From assembly GCA_900758375.1 (NCBI GenBank), contig CAAERJ010000002.1, positions 1-12,837 of the forward strand: a stretch of DNA of 12,837 nucleotides. The letters run 5' to 3'. The stretch is from an uncultured Collinsella sp. Lineage in GTDB: Bacteria; Actinomycetota; Coriobacteriia; Coriobacteriales; Coriobacteriaceae. Shown here piece by piece: positions 1 to 5,345 of the stretch; position 1 is the first letter of the stretch; each line of letters starts with the position of its first letter. Both the position numbers and the translations under genes were made by a program. The notes under the pieces were generated by a model. It saw nothing but the letters and a program-made list of their open reading frames with translations, was not told where the DNA came from and ran no database searches.

Positions 1-7
1 CGCACCA
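1..7 (+). other. 3' end of a tRNA-Arg copy or tRNA fragment cut by the window edge
   Basis: The first seven bases, CGCACCA, match the last bases of the tRNA-Arg(ACG) copies further right, and the same flank and terminator follow. It could be the end of a third complete tRNA or of another 3' fragment like those at 418-437 and 843-862. The window does not show which. Confidence 0.5.
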
Positions 8-19
8 ATCGAACTTGAA

Positions 20-46
20 GCCTCCGGCAACGGGGGCTTTTCTTTT
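20..46 (+). terminator. Rho-independent terminator of the array unit cut by the left edge
   Basis: Stem GCCTCCG / CGGGGGC (one G-T pair) closes a GCAA tetraloop and is followed by TTTTCTTTT. The same hairpin recurs at 260, 450, 685 and 875, always 12-13 bases behind a CCA end, so it is part of the repeated tRNA unit. Confidence 0.8.
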
Positions 47-62
47 ATGGCAACACCGCATG

Positions 63-90
63 GATTCGAACCTCGGTCGGGGTGTGAACA
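63..90 (+). repeat. Truncated left end of the tRNA-associated repeat (copy C)
   Basis: The sequence begins GATTCGAACCTCGGTCG, as the left end of the 135-bp repeat copies at 303 and 728 does, then diverges. It starts 43 bases after the first base of the terminator stem, the same offset as in the three other copies. GGATTCGAACC is the reverse complement of the tRNA-Arg T-arm core GGTTCGAATCC. Confidence 0.6.
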
Positions 91-129
91 GCCCAATCAC
101 CACTCCGTAAAATTTTTTCAAATTGTCGC

Positions 130-158
130 TTGACCCATCGGGGGCTCGCGTGCATAAT
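130..158 (+). promoter_or_regulatory. Promoter of the first tRNA-Arg
   Basis: TTGACC (130-135) and CATAAT (153-158) are separated by 17 bases, with a TG just before the -10 box. Transcription would start near 165, a few bases before the mature tRNA. The second tRNA copy has the same two boxes and spacing although the bases between differ, which supports function. Confidence 0.85.
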
Positions 159-170
159 AATCCGTGCGTT

Positions 171-247
171 GCGGCGTTACCTCAGCTGGATAGAGGGTCT
201 GACTACGAATCAGAACGTCATAGGTTCGAATCCTATACGCCGCACCA
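171..247 (+). tRNA. tRNA-Arg (anticodon ACG), copy 1
   Basis: The 77-base cloverleaf has acceptor stem GCGGCGT / ACGCCGC, anticodon stem TCTGA / TCAGA with loop CTACGAA (anticodon ACG at 205-207), T-arm ATAGG-TTCGAAT-CCTAT and an encoded CCA at 245-247. ACG anticodons are normally deaminated to ICG by TadA and read CGU, CGC and CGA codons. This copy is identical to the one at 596-672. It has its own promoter 12 bases upstream and a terminator 12 bases downstream. Confidence 0.97.
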
Positions 248-259
248 ATTGACTTTAAA

Positions 260-286
260 GCTCCCGGCAACGGGGGCTTTTCTTAT
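260..286 (+). terminator. Terminator of tRNA-Arg copy 1
   Basis: Stem GCTCCCG / CGGGGGC with loop GCAA is followed by TTTTCTT. Compared with the copies at 20, 685 and 875 (GCCTCCG), two stem bases are swapped, but pairing is kept through a G-T pair. Confidence 0.85.
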
Positions 287-302
287 ATGGGAGCATTGCG
301 GA

Positions 303-437
303 GATTCGAACCTCGGTCGAGGCGCGAGCGTCAAGAAAACGCGGAGCGTTTTCAGCGAGCGGGCGAGCACGCCGGCAGGCGGGCGAAGCCGGCGCGGATT
401 CGCGCAGCGGATGCGCGGAATCCTATACGCCGCACCA
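303..437 (+). repeat. 135-bp tRNA-associated structured repeat, copy A
   Basis: It is the same length as copy B at 728-862 and about 90% identical to it. It starts with an inverted T-arm core (GATTCGAACC) and ends with a tRNA-Arg 3' end (418-437). In between lie potential hairpins: CCTC/GAGG around 311-322; GAAAACG (335-341) with CGTTTTC (347-353); CGCCGGC (370-376) with GCCGGCG (388-394); ATTCGC (398-403) with GCGGAT (407-412). Stem 2 differs from copy B by paired changes that keep the helix. No promoter is evident just upstream, so any transcript would come from read-through of the terminator at 260. The function is unknown. Confidence 0.75.
418..437 (+). pseudogene. tRNA-Arg 3'-end fragment 1
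   Basis: These 20 bases match the last 20 of tRNA-Arg(ACG) (228-247) exactly, from inside the T-loop through CCA. Upstream bases are those of the GC-rich repeat, so no tRNA can form. The distance to the intact 3' end is exactly 190 bp. Direct repeats of tRNA 3' ends are typical footprints of site-specific integrases, but no integrase is present here. Confidence 0.8.
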
Positions 438-449
438 ATTGATCTTGAA

Positions 450-476
450 GCTCCCGGCAACGGGGGCTTTTCTTAT
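450..476 (+). terminator. Terminator behind tRNA-Arg fragment 1
   Basis: The stem GCTCCCG / CGGGGGC, GCAA loop and T-tract are the same as at 260-286. It shares the GCTCCCG variant with the other terminator of its own unit and not with the neighbouring unit. Confidence 0.75.
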
Positions 477-554
477 ATCGCGATACGTCGAGGATCGCGC
501 CAAGTGCTCCAAATGAGTAAAAATCAAATTCGATAACTTTTTTTGAAAAAACGC

Positions 555-583
555 TTGACCATTATTCAGTCCATGTGCATAAT
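555..583 (+). promoter_or_regulatory. Promoter of the second tRNA-Arg
   Basis: TTGACC (555-560) and CATAAT (578-583) have a 17-base spacer and an extended TG, identical in layout to 130-158. An A/T-rich stretch just upstream (about 536-550) could act as an UP-like element; that part is inference. Confidence 0.85.
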
Positions 584-595
584 AATCAACAAGTC

Positions 596-672
596 GCGGC
601 GTTACCTCAGCTGGATAGAGGGTCTGACTACGAATCAGAACGTCATAGGTTCGAATCCTATACGCCGCACCA
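596..672 (+). tRNA. tRNA-Arg (anticodon ACG), copy 2
   Basis: It is identical over all 77 bases to the copy at 171-247, with the same cloverleaf, anticodon ACG and encoded CCA (670-672). The start-to-start distance of the two tRNAs is 425 bp. The stretch from the tRNA start to the end of the following 3' fragment is 267 bp in both units, which shows a tandem duplication. Confidence 0.97.
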
Positions 673-684
673 ATTGAACTTGAA

Positions 685-710
685 GCCTCCGGCAACGGAG
701 GCTTTTCTTT
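685..710 (+). terminator. Terminator of tRNA-Arg copy 2
   Basis: Perfect 7-bp stem GCCTCCG / CGGAGGC with GCAA loop, followed by TTTTCTTTT. This is the only fully Watson-Crick version among the five copies. Confidence 0.87.
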
Positions 711-727
711 TACGCCGGCATCCCATG

Positions 728-862
728 GATTCGAACCTCGGTCGAGGCGCGAGCGTAAAGCGGACGCGGAGCGTCCGTAGCGAGCGGGCGAGCACGCCGG
801 CAGGCGGGCGAAGCCGGCGCGGATCCGCGAAGCGGATGCGCGGAATCCTATACGCCGCACCA
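728..862 (+). repeat. 135-bp tRNA-associated structured repeat, copy B
   Basis: It starts with GATTCGAACC and ends with a tRNA-Arg 3' end (843-862). Stem 2 is GCGGACG (760-766) with CGTCCGT (772-778); stem 3 is CGCCGGC (795-801) with GCCGGCG (813-819); stem 4 is ATCCGC (823-828) with GCGGAT (832-837). Relative to copy A, pairs 761-777, 762-776 and 763-775 are changed on both sides with pairing preserved. The copy lies 425 bp right of copy A and holds the same place in its unit. Confidence 0.75.
843..862 (+). pseudogene. tRNA-Arg 3'-end fragment 2
   Basis: Exact copy of the last 20 bases of tRNA-Arg(ACG), again exactly 190 bp after the intact 3' end (653-672). The preceding sequence is the repeat, not tRNA. 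Confidence 0.8.
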
Positions 863-874
863 TTTGAACTTGAA

Positions 875-900
875 GCCTCCGGCAACGGGGGCTTTTCTTT
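875..900 (+). terminator. Terminator behind tRNA-Arg fragment 2
   Basis: Stem GCCTCCG / CGGGGGC with GCAA loop and T-tract. It has the GCCTCCG arm found in the other terminator of the same unit. Confidence 0.75.
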
Positions 901-917
901 TATGGCGGCATCCCATG

Positions 918-955
918 GATTCGAACCTCGGTCGAGGCGCGAACGTGAAGCGGAC
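918..955 (+). repeat. Truncated left end of the tRNA-associated repeat (copy D)
   Basis: It matches the left part of copies A and B, from GATTCGAACC through the region before stem 2 (ending GAAGCGGA), then changes to unrelated sequence leading to the next gene. It starts 43 bases after the first base of the terminator stem at 875, like copies A, B and C. Confidence 0.65.
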
Positions 956-1047
956 TATTTCTTATCGACTCGTGTAAGATTCCGAGTAGGTGTCGCGGCC
1001 CATCCGCGGCCACTCCTTCTTTCAACGACTGATCAGGGTGATATTTC

Positions 1048-3489
1048 GTGGCAGAGCGTCCGACATACAAGCTCAGGTTTCTCGACCCCAAAAAGCGTTT
1101 TCCATCGATGCCAGAGCAGCCTGCGGGGCGCTCATATGGTGTTGTCTGGAAAGTCTTTGGCGAGGACCCCAAAGAGTCGTGCTATGTCGTCGAATTCGTC
1201 GGCAAAACTCACATATCGCTCTTGGGCTACGTGAGCGTGTCGGGCAAGGTTTATAAGGTTGATCGTCCTGTTCGGGAAGTACCGTTGCCCGAGGACCCTG
1301 ACATGGAGCTGGTCCTTCACGAGTCCGATTCCAGTATTGGCGAGATTATGGTGAGGGAAGCTAACGGTGCAATGCGCGCGTGTGCGCGAACTGCCGGCTC
1401 TCCCGAAGGCCCCATGCGCGAGCAGTCCGACCACGAGACATGGAATTCGACCCGCGCCCTTCCTTTCGGCGAGTTCATGGCCTCGATGTTCTTGCGCTAC
1501 GTGATATTTGCCAACTCCGAAAGCGCTCTTGCGAACACGGCGGGCGTCGACGGTCTCGATGCAGACATGCAAAACGTTGTCGACAAGATCAAACTCGTAA
1601 AGTTGCCCGAGCCGGTCGAGGTGTTTTTGGGCTTTGACACGGCACCGCTCCCCGATGCTATCGAGACGCTGCTTTACCGTGTTGACCATGCCGAGAATCC
1701 GAGCGGTATCGAGCGCTATGCCGCCGCCCTTATGAGCGAGATCGACTTACCCCGCCTGCGCACCATTGCTGCCAAGTCCGAAATGAGCCTAGCGCGCATC
1801 GACCGCTCAAAGCTGTTCTATCTCAATTTTGATCGCAGCCTGCTGGACCAGGACGAGATTGACATGCTGCTTGCCATCGAGTGCCGTCTCAATCGCCTCT
1901 CTGGCATCCTTGAACGCATCGGGGCCGGATTGGTCCCGGCGGCATCCTCGCCGAGCCTTGAGGGCTGCGCGCTCTTTGACGCGTGGCATATCGCCAAGAC
2001 GACCAACGATGTTCCCCGACTGCTCGATACGGCCTCGAGCGACAACCCGTGGGGCAAACCGGGAACGGTGGCTTGCCAGCCGGGCGGTGAGTGGGATGTG
2101 CGCAGCCGCTTCGCGCGTATTGTCGAGGCACTTAACGTGGTCACACGGCTCGACTATACCTATCGGGCAAACGTTGCCGAGGGGATTATGCTCGTTCGGT
2201 TTGGGCACTCTGTCGTGGATGCCATGCCACAACGTGAATACGACGCCCAGGATGATGTTTGGCGCGAGTTGGACGAGAGTGCGCGTGCGATTTGGGCCGC
2301 GGAGCACGACGCGCGCGTGGCGCTTACGCTGGCAGCGGCTTGCTTTGCCGCAGGTGCCTGCATTGCGCGCTGCTATGTTCAGATTGCGGCTCCCGACGGC
2401 GAGCAGGGCGAGCGCGTCATTGCAACATATTCCTTTGGGCGTGCGGCCTATCTGGCCAATTGCGTGCCTGTCGCCAAGGATCTTGAGAGCATGGATATGG
2501 ACGATATGCCGTGCAAGCGCATGCTTGAGGCATATGAGTCGGACGCGCCGGATGCGATTGAGCCTGCAGAGGTTCACGCTCGCCCGCGTGACGACCACCG
2601 TTCGCTGCCGCCGGCGTTGCGCGACCTGCTGCTTGCCGATACGGCTGATGAGCTCGAGGTCATGGAGATGGACGATGACCCGTATGTGGCGCGCGTCGTT
2701 GAGTTGCGCGAGCAGGCAAAAGTTGACCGTGCAAGCGCGTTTGAGGGCTTCTCCCGTCTTGTTGAGGAGTTGGAGGCTAAGTGCGCCGTTGCCGAGCTTT
2801 TGGCAACGGGTCCGGTCCAGACGCAGTTTTGCGACAACCAGCTGGTACGCATGGTGCTGCCGGTAATGGAGGAAGACCGCTCCGTTCGTATTTTGCGTGC
2901 TCCCGATGCGCTGTACTTTGCCCAGCACGAGATCTGCAGTTATTACGCCGAGCAGGAGGATTTTGAACGGGCATTGCCCGAGGTGCGTCGTCTTTACGAT
3001 CTGGCTCGCTCGTCCATGCAGTCGCACTTTGCGCTCATCAACGTGCTGGCGCGCCTGGAGCGCTTTGACGAGATTATCGAGGTGGCGCGCCACGGCCTGC
3101 GCATTGCCAGTGACCGTTCCGCAATCGGTTATCTGTTCTATCGTCTGGCGTTTGCCTATTGGAACTGCGACCAGCTCGAGCTCGCGTTGGCGTGCTACTG
3201 CCTCGTGCCGCGCGGCGAGGAGTCGGGTAGCAGCGCGCTGGAGGAAATGCAGGGCCTTATGAACGAGATGGGCGTCAATGAGCCGCCGACGTTCGAGGAT
3301 GCGGTTGAGACCATCCGTAAAGCCGGGCTCGAGCTGCCTCCCGTGCCCGCCGTGACCAACCAGCTGGCGGATGCTGCTGTGCAGTTGGTCGATAACGGCT
3401 TCTTTTTCCTGGCGCGCGTCTGCATCTTCCAAATGTGGCGCACCATGGGCAACGACGAACTTGGCTCCCTCAACCGCTCGTTGGGGTAG
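1048..3489 (+). CDS. Large hypothetical protein with TPR-like C-terminal region
   Basis: I do not recognise this 813-residue protein. The start is GTG, with AGGGTG (1035-1040) seven bases upstream as a fair ribosome site; the reading frame is open throughout. No signal peptide is seen. One hydrophobic stretch (about residues 424-442, rich in Ala and Cys) could be a buried or membrane helix. Residues about 619-725 read as consecutive helix pairs with the TPR pattern (AxxxxxxxxDxxxAL), suggesting a protein-binding solenoid. The N-terminal 80 residues are rich in beta-type sequence and end in a proline-rich linker. Asp/Glu-rich segments lie near 490-500 and 535-550. It stands alone between two tRNA loci, with no operon partner and no clear promoter (a weak TAAGAT at 975-980). 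A cytoplasmic scaffold is possible, but this is a guess. Confidence 0.85.
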   Translation: MAERPTYKLRFLDPKKRFPSMPEQPAGRSYGVVWKVFGEDPKESCYVVEFVGKTHISLLGYVSVSGKVYKVDRPVREVPLPEDPDMELVLHESDSSIGEIMVREANGAMRACARTAGSPEGPMREQSDHETWNSTRALPFGEFMASMFLRYVIFANSESALANTAGVDGLDADMQNVVDKIKLVKLPEPVEVFLGFDTAPLPDAIETLLYRVDHAENPSGIERYAAALMSEIDLPRLRTIAAKSEMSLARIDRSKLFYLNFDRSLLDQDEIDMLLAIECRLNRLSGILERIGAGLVPAASSPSLEGCALFDAWHIAKTTNDVPRLLDTASSDNPWGKPGTVACQPGGEWDVRSRFARIVEALNVVTRLDYTYRANVAEGIMLVRFGHSVVDAMPQREYDAQDDVWRELDESARAIWAAEHDARVALTLAAACFAAGACIARCYVQIAAPDGEQGERVIATYSFGRAAYLANCVPVAKDLESMDMDDMPCKRMLEAYESDAPDAIEPAEVHARPRDDHRSLPPALRDLLLADTADELEVMEMDDDPYVARVVELREQAKVDRASAFEGFSRLVEELEAKCAVAELLATGPVQTQFCDNQLVRMVLPVMEEDRSVRILRAPDALYFAQHEICSYYAEQEDFERALPEVRRLYDLARSSMQSHFALINVLARLERFDEIIEVARHGLRIASDRSAIGYLFYRLAFAYWNCDQLELALACYCLVPRGEESGSSALEEMQGLMNEMGVNEPPTFEDAVETIRKAGLELPPVPAVTNQLADAAVQLVDNGFFFLARVCIFQMWRTMGNDELGSLNRSLG

Positions 3490-3540
3490 GGGCGAAAACT
3501 GCAAGGAGGAAAGGCCTCTAGGCAATTAGAAAATTCCCTC

Positions 3541-3569
3541 TTGCTCAACTTCGGCTGTTTGGTTACTAT
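3541..3569 (+). promoter_or_regulatory. Promoter of tRNA-Ser
   Basis: TTGCTC (3541-3546) and TACTAT (3564-3569) with a 17-base spacer. A start near 3576 lies about eight bases before the mature tRNA, as for the tRNA-Arg promoters. Confidence 0.7.
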
Positions 3570-3583
3570 AGAACGGCTGTTAC

Positions 3584-3674
3584 GGAGAGCTGACCGAGAG
3601 GCCGAAGGTGCTCGCCTGCTAAGCGAGTATGCCCCAAAAGGGCATCTGGGGTTCGAATCCCCAGCTCTCCGCCA
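3584..3674 (+). tRNA. tRNA-Ser (anticodon GCT)
   Basis: A 91-base tRNA with acceptor GGAGAGC / GCTCTCC, anticodon stem CTCGC / GCGAG with loop CTGCTAA (anticodon GCT at 3618-3620), a long variable arm (GCCCC/GGGC) typical of serine tRNAs, T-arm CTGGG-GTTCGAATC-CCCAG, discriminator G and encoded CCA (3672-3674). It reads AGC and AGU. It has its own promoter and terminator. Confidence 0.97.
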
Positions 3675-3688
3675 GTATGAATTGAAAG

Positions 3689-3718
3689 AAGGGTCCCATT
3701 TGGGGCCCTTTTTTTATT
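3689..3718 (+). terminator. Terminator of tRNA-Ser
   Basis: Nine-pair stem AAGGGTCCC / GGGGCCCTT (one T-G pair) with loop ATTT, followed by a T-rich tract (3709-3715 all T). Confidence 0.9.
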
Positions 3719-3732
3719 ATCGAGAAAGGGCG

Positions 3733-3748
3733 CTGGGGATTCGAACCC
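3733..3748 (+). repeat. Inverted copy of the tRNA-Ser T-arm
   Basis: These 16 bases are the exact reverse complement of 3649-3664 in the T-arm of the tRNA-Ser just upstream. No acceptor or other arm of a minus-strand tRNA surrounds it. It parallels the inverted tRNA-Arg T-arm cores behind the tRNA-Arg terminators. Confidence 0.7.
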
Positions 3749-3750
3749 TC

Positions 3751-3783
3751 AAAAAAGGAGGCATCCTTTCGGATGCCTCCTTT
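3751..3783 (-). terminator. Terminator of the D-Ala-D-Ala carboxypeptidase gene
   Basis: A perfect 13-bp stem (3754-3766 with 3771-3783) with a 4-base loop is followed on the minus strand by six T (3751-3756). It lies 24 bases beyond the stop codon of the minus-strand gene. It converges with the tRNA-Ser terminator. Confidence 0.92.
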
Positions 3784-3807
3784 CGGCGAGCGTATTGTCC
3801 TTCGACC

Positions 3808-5184
3808 CTACATCTCGGGTGCCTTGGCTACGGTTTCGCTTTCTGCCGTAAGCGGGCGATTGTCGATGCGGCGGCCCAGGCGGTCGAGCTTCACAAGGAG
3901 CCACTCAATGGGATTCGGCCCCGAGCCTTCTTCGTCGGCAACCAAATCCATGACGGCGATCTTGGTGCCGTCTTGCTTGAGCGTCACGCTACCCACCTTG
4001 TCGCCCACATGTACCGTGCCCGAAAGGTCATCATAGGTAACCTTCTCGGTCACCTCTCCGGCAAGCGCAAAGACGGTCGCCTGAGCTGCGGGATCGGCGA
4101 GCGTGGCATCGATCGTCTTGTCCGTCCAGTCGGTCTGGCTGATGCGCGCGATGAGCGGATTGCCGTTGGCGGTCTTTTCCTGCGTGTTGGCGATCGCAAC
4201 CGTCACCTTGTGGTCGTAGTACCAGTTGGCAAGGGCGGCCGTGTCGGCAAAGCGCTGATCGGTGGTGCTGGAGTTCAAGACGACGGTGTAGGTCTCGTCG
4301 CCATCGCGGTTGTAGGCTCCCGTAAAGCAATAGCCGGCATCGTCGGTGGTGCCGGTCTTACCGCCGATATTGCCGTCCTGCCCCAGCAGCTCATTGTGCG
4401 TATCCATGGAATGCGAATGGTCGGAACCGTCGGCGCCCGTAACCTCAATCCAGGAATCATCGCTCGCCACGATTTCGCGGAACGTGTCGTTCTTCATTGC
4501 CTCCTGCATCATCAGGGCTACATCGTGCGCGGTGGAGTGCATGTTACCGGCCCACTCATCAAAGTCCAGACCGTGCGGATTCTCAAAAAGCGTTCCCGTG
4601 CAGCCGAGCTCTTGAGCGCGCTCGTTCATGGCCTTTACAAAGGTGGCCACGGCGTCCTTGGTCTTGGGGTCGATCTTTTTGCCCACGTGCTCGGCAAGCG
4701 CGATGGCGGCATCGTTGCCCGAGGGGATCATCAGGCCGCGCAGAGCTTGCTCCACGGTGAGCTCGTCGCCTTCGAGCAGGCCGGCGGTCGAGTTGCCTAC
4801 GGTGGCGGCAGCATTGCTCACCGTGATCTTCTCGTCCATTTTGCAGTTCTCAACGGTCAGGATCGCGGTCATCACCTTGGTGATCGAGGCAATCTTGACC
4901 TGATCATCGGCGCTGCGGGCGTAGTAGACGGTGCCGTCTTTCCCCATGACAACGGCATTGGTTGCCTCGATATCGGGGAGGTTTTCGGCCGTAATACCGC
5001 GTGCATCGGCGGTTTTGCCGCAAATGTCGTCAGTTGTTAGCACTTGGGCGCCGGCGACCGTTGGCGCGCCGGCAACAAGGGCGACGGCACAGATAAAGCC
5101 GGCAGCAAGCTGGGCAGAGCGCTTTGCAAAAGAGGTGAAGGGCTTCACGGATTTCGCTTTCGACGGGGTGGTCTCTTCTGGCAC
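3808..5184 (-). CDS. D-alanyl-D-alanine carboxypeptidase (peptidase family S11, PBP5-like)
   Basis: The 458-residue protein carries the three penicillin-binding active-site motifs in the usual order: SITK (Ser100 nucleophile, Lys103), SGN (155-157) and KTGT (276-279). Such enzymes remove the terminal D-Ala from peptidoglycan stem peptides outside the membrane and so limit cross-linking. A signal peptide is clear: basic residues, a hydrophobic core (about 26-40) and cleavage likely after AGA (about 44-46). A second domain follows the catalytic one (about 315-410), as in PBP5, and the tail near PIEWLLVKLDRLGRRI may be an amphipathic membrane-associated helix. The start is uncertain: the GTG at 5184 has no ribosome site, and GTG at 5148 (residue 13) would give a more classical signal peptide. 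The gene diverges from a VanRS-like pair and ends in a strong terminator. Confidence 0.93.
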   Translation of the reverse strand: MPEETTPSKAKSVKPFTSFAKRSAQLAAGFICAVALVAGAPTVAGAQVLTTDDICGKTADARGITAENLPDIEATNAVVMGKDGTVYYARSADDQVKIASITKVMTAILTVENCKMDEKITVSNAAATVGNSTAGLLEGDELTVEQALRGLMIPSGNDAAIALAEHVGKKIDPKTKDAVATFVKAMNERAQELGCTGTLFENPHGLDFDEWAGNMHSTAHDVALMMQEAMKNDTFREIVASDDSWIEVTGADGSDHSHSMDTHNELLGQDGNIGGKTGTTDDAGYCFTGAYNRDGDETYTVVLNSSTTDQRFADTAALANWYYDHKVTVAIANTQEKTANGNPLIARISQTDWTDKTIDATLADPAAQATVFALAGEVTEKVTYDDLSGTVHVGDKVGSVTLKQDGTKIAVMDLVADEEGSGPNPIEWLLVKLDRLGRRIDNRPLTAESETVAKAPEM

Positions 5185-5187
5185 TAG

Positions 5188-5193
5188 AGTATA
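5188..5193 (-). promoter_or_regulatory. Possible -10 box for the carboxypeptidase gene
   Basis: TATACT on the minus strand ends only three bases before the GTG at 5184. No good -35 box is seen. If it is used, the transcript would start at or just inside the annotated start, implying a leaderless mRNA or a start further in (GTG at 5148). Confidence 0.35.
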
Positions 5194-5264
5194 TCGTTTG
5201 CCGGCGCAGGCGAGCGTCGAGCGCGCGCATGGCCTGCATCTGTGCCCGAACGGACATATGGGTG

Positions 5265-5280
5265 CTTAAGGACGACTTAA
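5265..5280 (+). promoter_or_regulatory. 11-bp-phased direct repeat, candidate response-regulator site
   Basis: CTTAA occurs at 5265-5269 and again at 5276-5280, one helical turn apart, in the divergent region between the carboxypeptidase and the VanR-like gene. OmpR/PhoB-family regulators bind direct repeats with this spacing. It lies about 40 bases upstream of the -10 candidate CATAAT (5320-5325), a position suited to activation. The assignment is inference. Confidence 0.45.
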
Positions 5281-5319
5281 TCGCCCGCGCTTGTTGTGTG
5301 TGGCGAGCGTCCCCTCGGG

Positions 5320-5325
5320 CATAAT
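5320..5325 (+). promoter_or_regulatory. -10 box candidate for the VanRS-like operon
   Basis: CATAAT matches the -10 of the tRNA promoters in this window. The -35 position is poor, as expected for an activator-dependent promoter. The ribosome site AGGAG (5336-5340) sits five bases before the ATG at 5346. Confidence 0.5.
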
Positions 5326-5345
5326 GGAGCGCGAGAGGAGCACGC

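Noticed and set aside
123..536. 137-residue open frame on the plus strand across the first tRNA-Arg
   Set aside because: It runs through the tRNA, its terminator and the repeat; it has no protein-like composition of its own and the repeated units create the similar frame at 575-1234.
423..863. 146-residue open frame on the minus strand (contains YRIRTYDVLIRSQ)
   Set aside because: It is antisense to tRNA-Arg copy 2. Peptides of this kind are a known false annotation made from tRNA complements.
303..955. GC-rich repeats as a CRISPR array
   Set aside because: Only two full copies exist, they are 135 bp long with tRNA parts between, there are no regular spacers, and no cas genes are in the window.
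575..1234. 219-residue open frame on the plus strand
   Set aside because: It covers tRNA, terminators and repeat, and overlaps the real gene starting at 1048 in another frame.
1807..3525. 572-residue open frame on the minus strand
   Set aside because: It is a shadow of the 813-residue gene, caused by high third-position GC; the plus-strand frame is longer and has a ribosome site and normal composition.
3733..3748. Inverted T-arm as part of a minus-strand tRNA gene
   Set aside because: No acceptor, anticodon or D-arm sequence is found around it on the minus strand; the same holds for the copies at 63, 303, 728 and 918.
3541..5040. 499-residue open frame on the plus strand
   Set aside because: It begins in the tRNA-Ser promoter, runs through the tRNA and two terminators, and is antisense to the carboxypeptidase with its clear active-site motifs.
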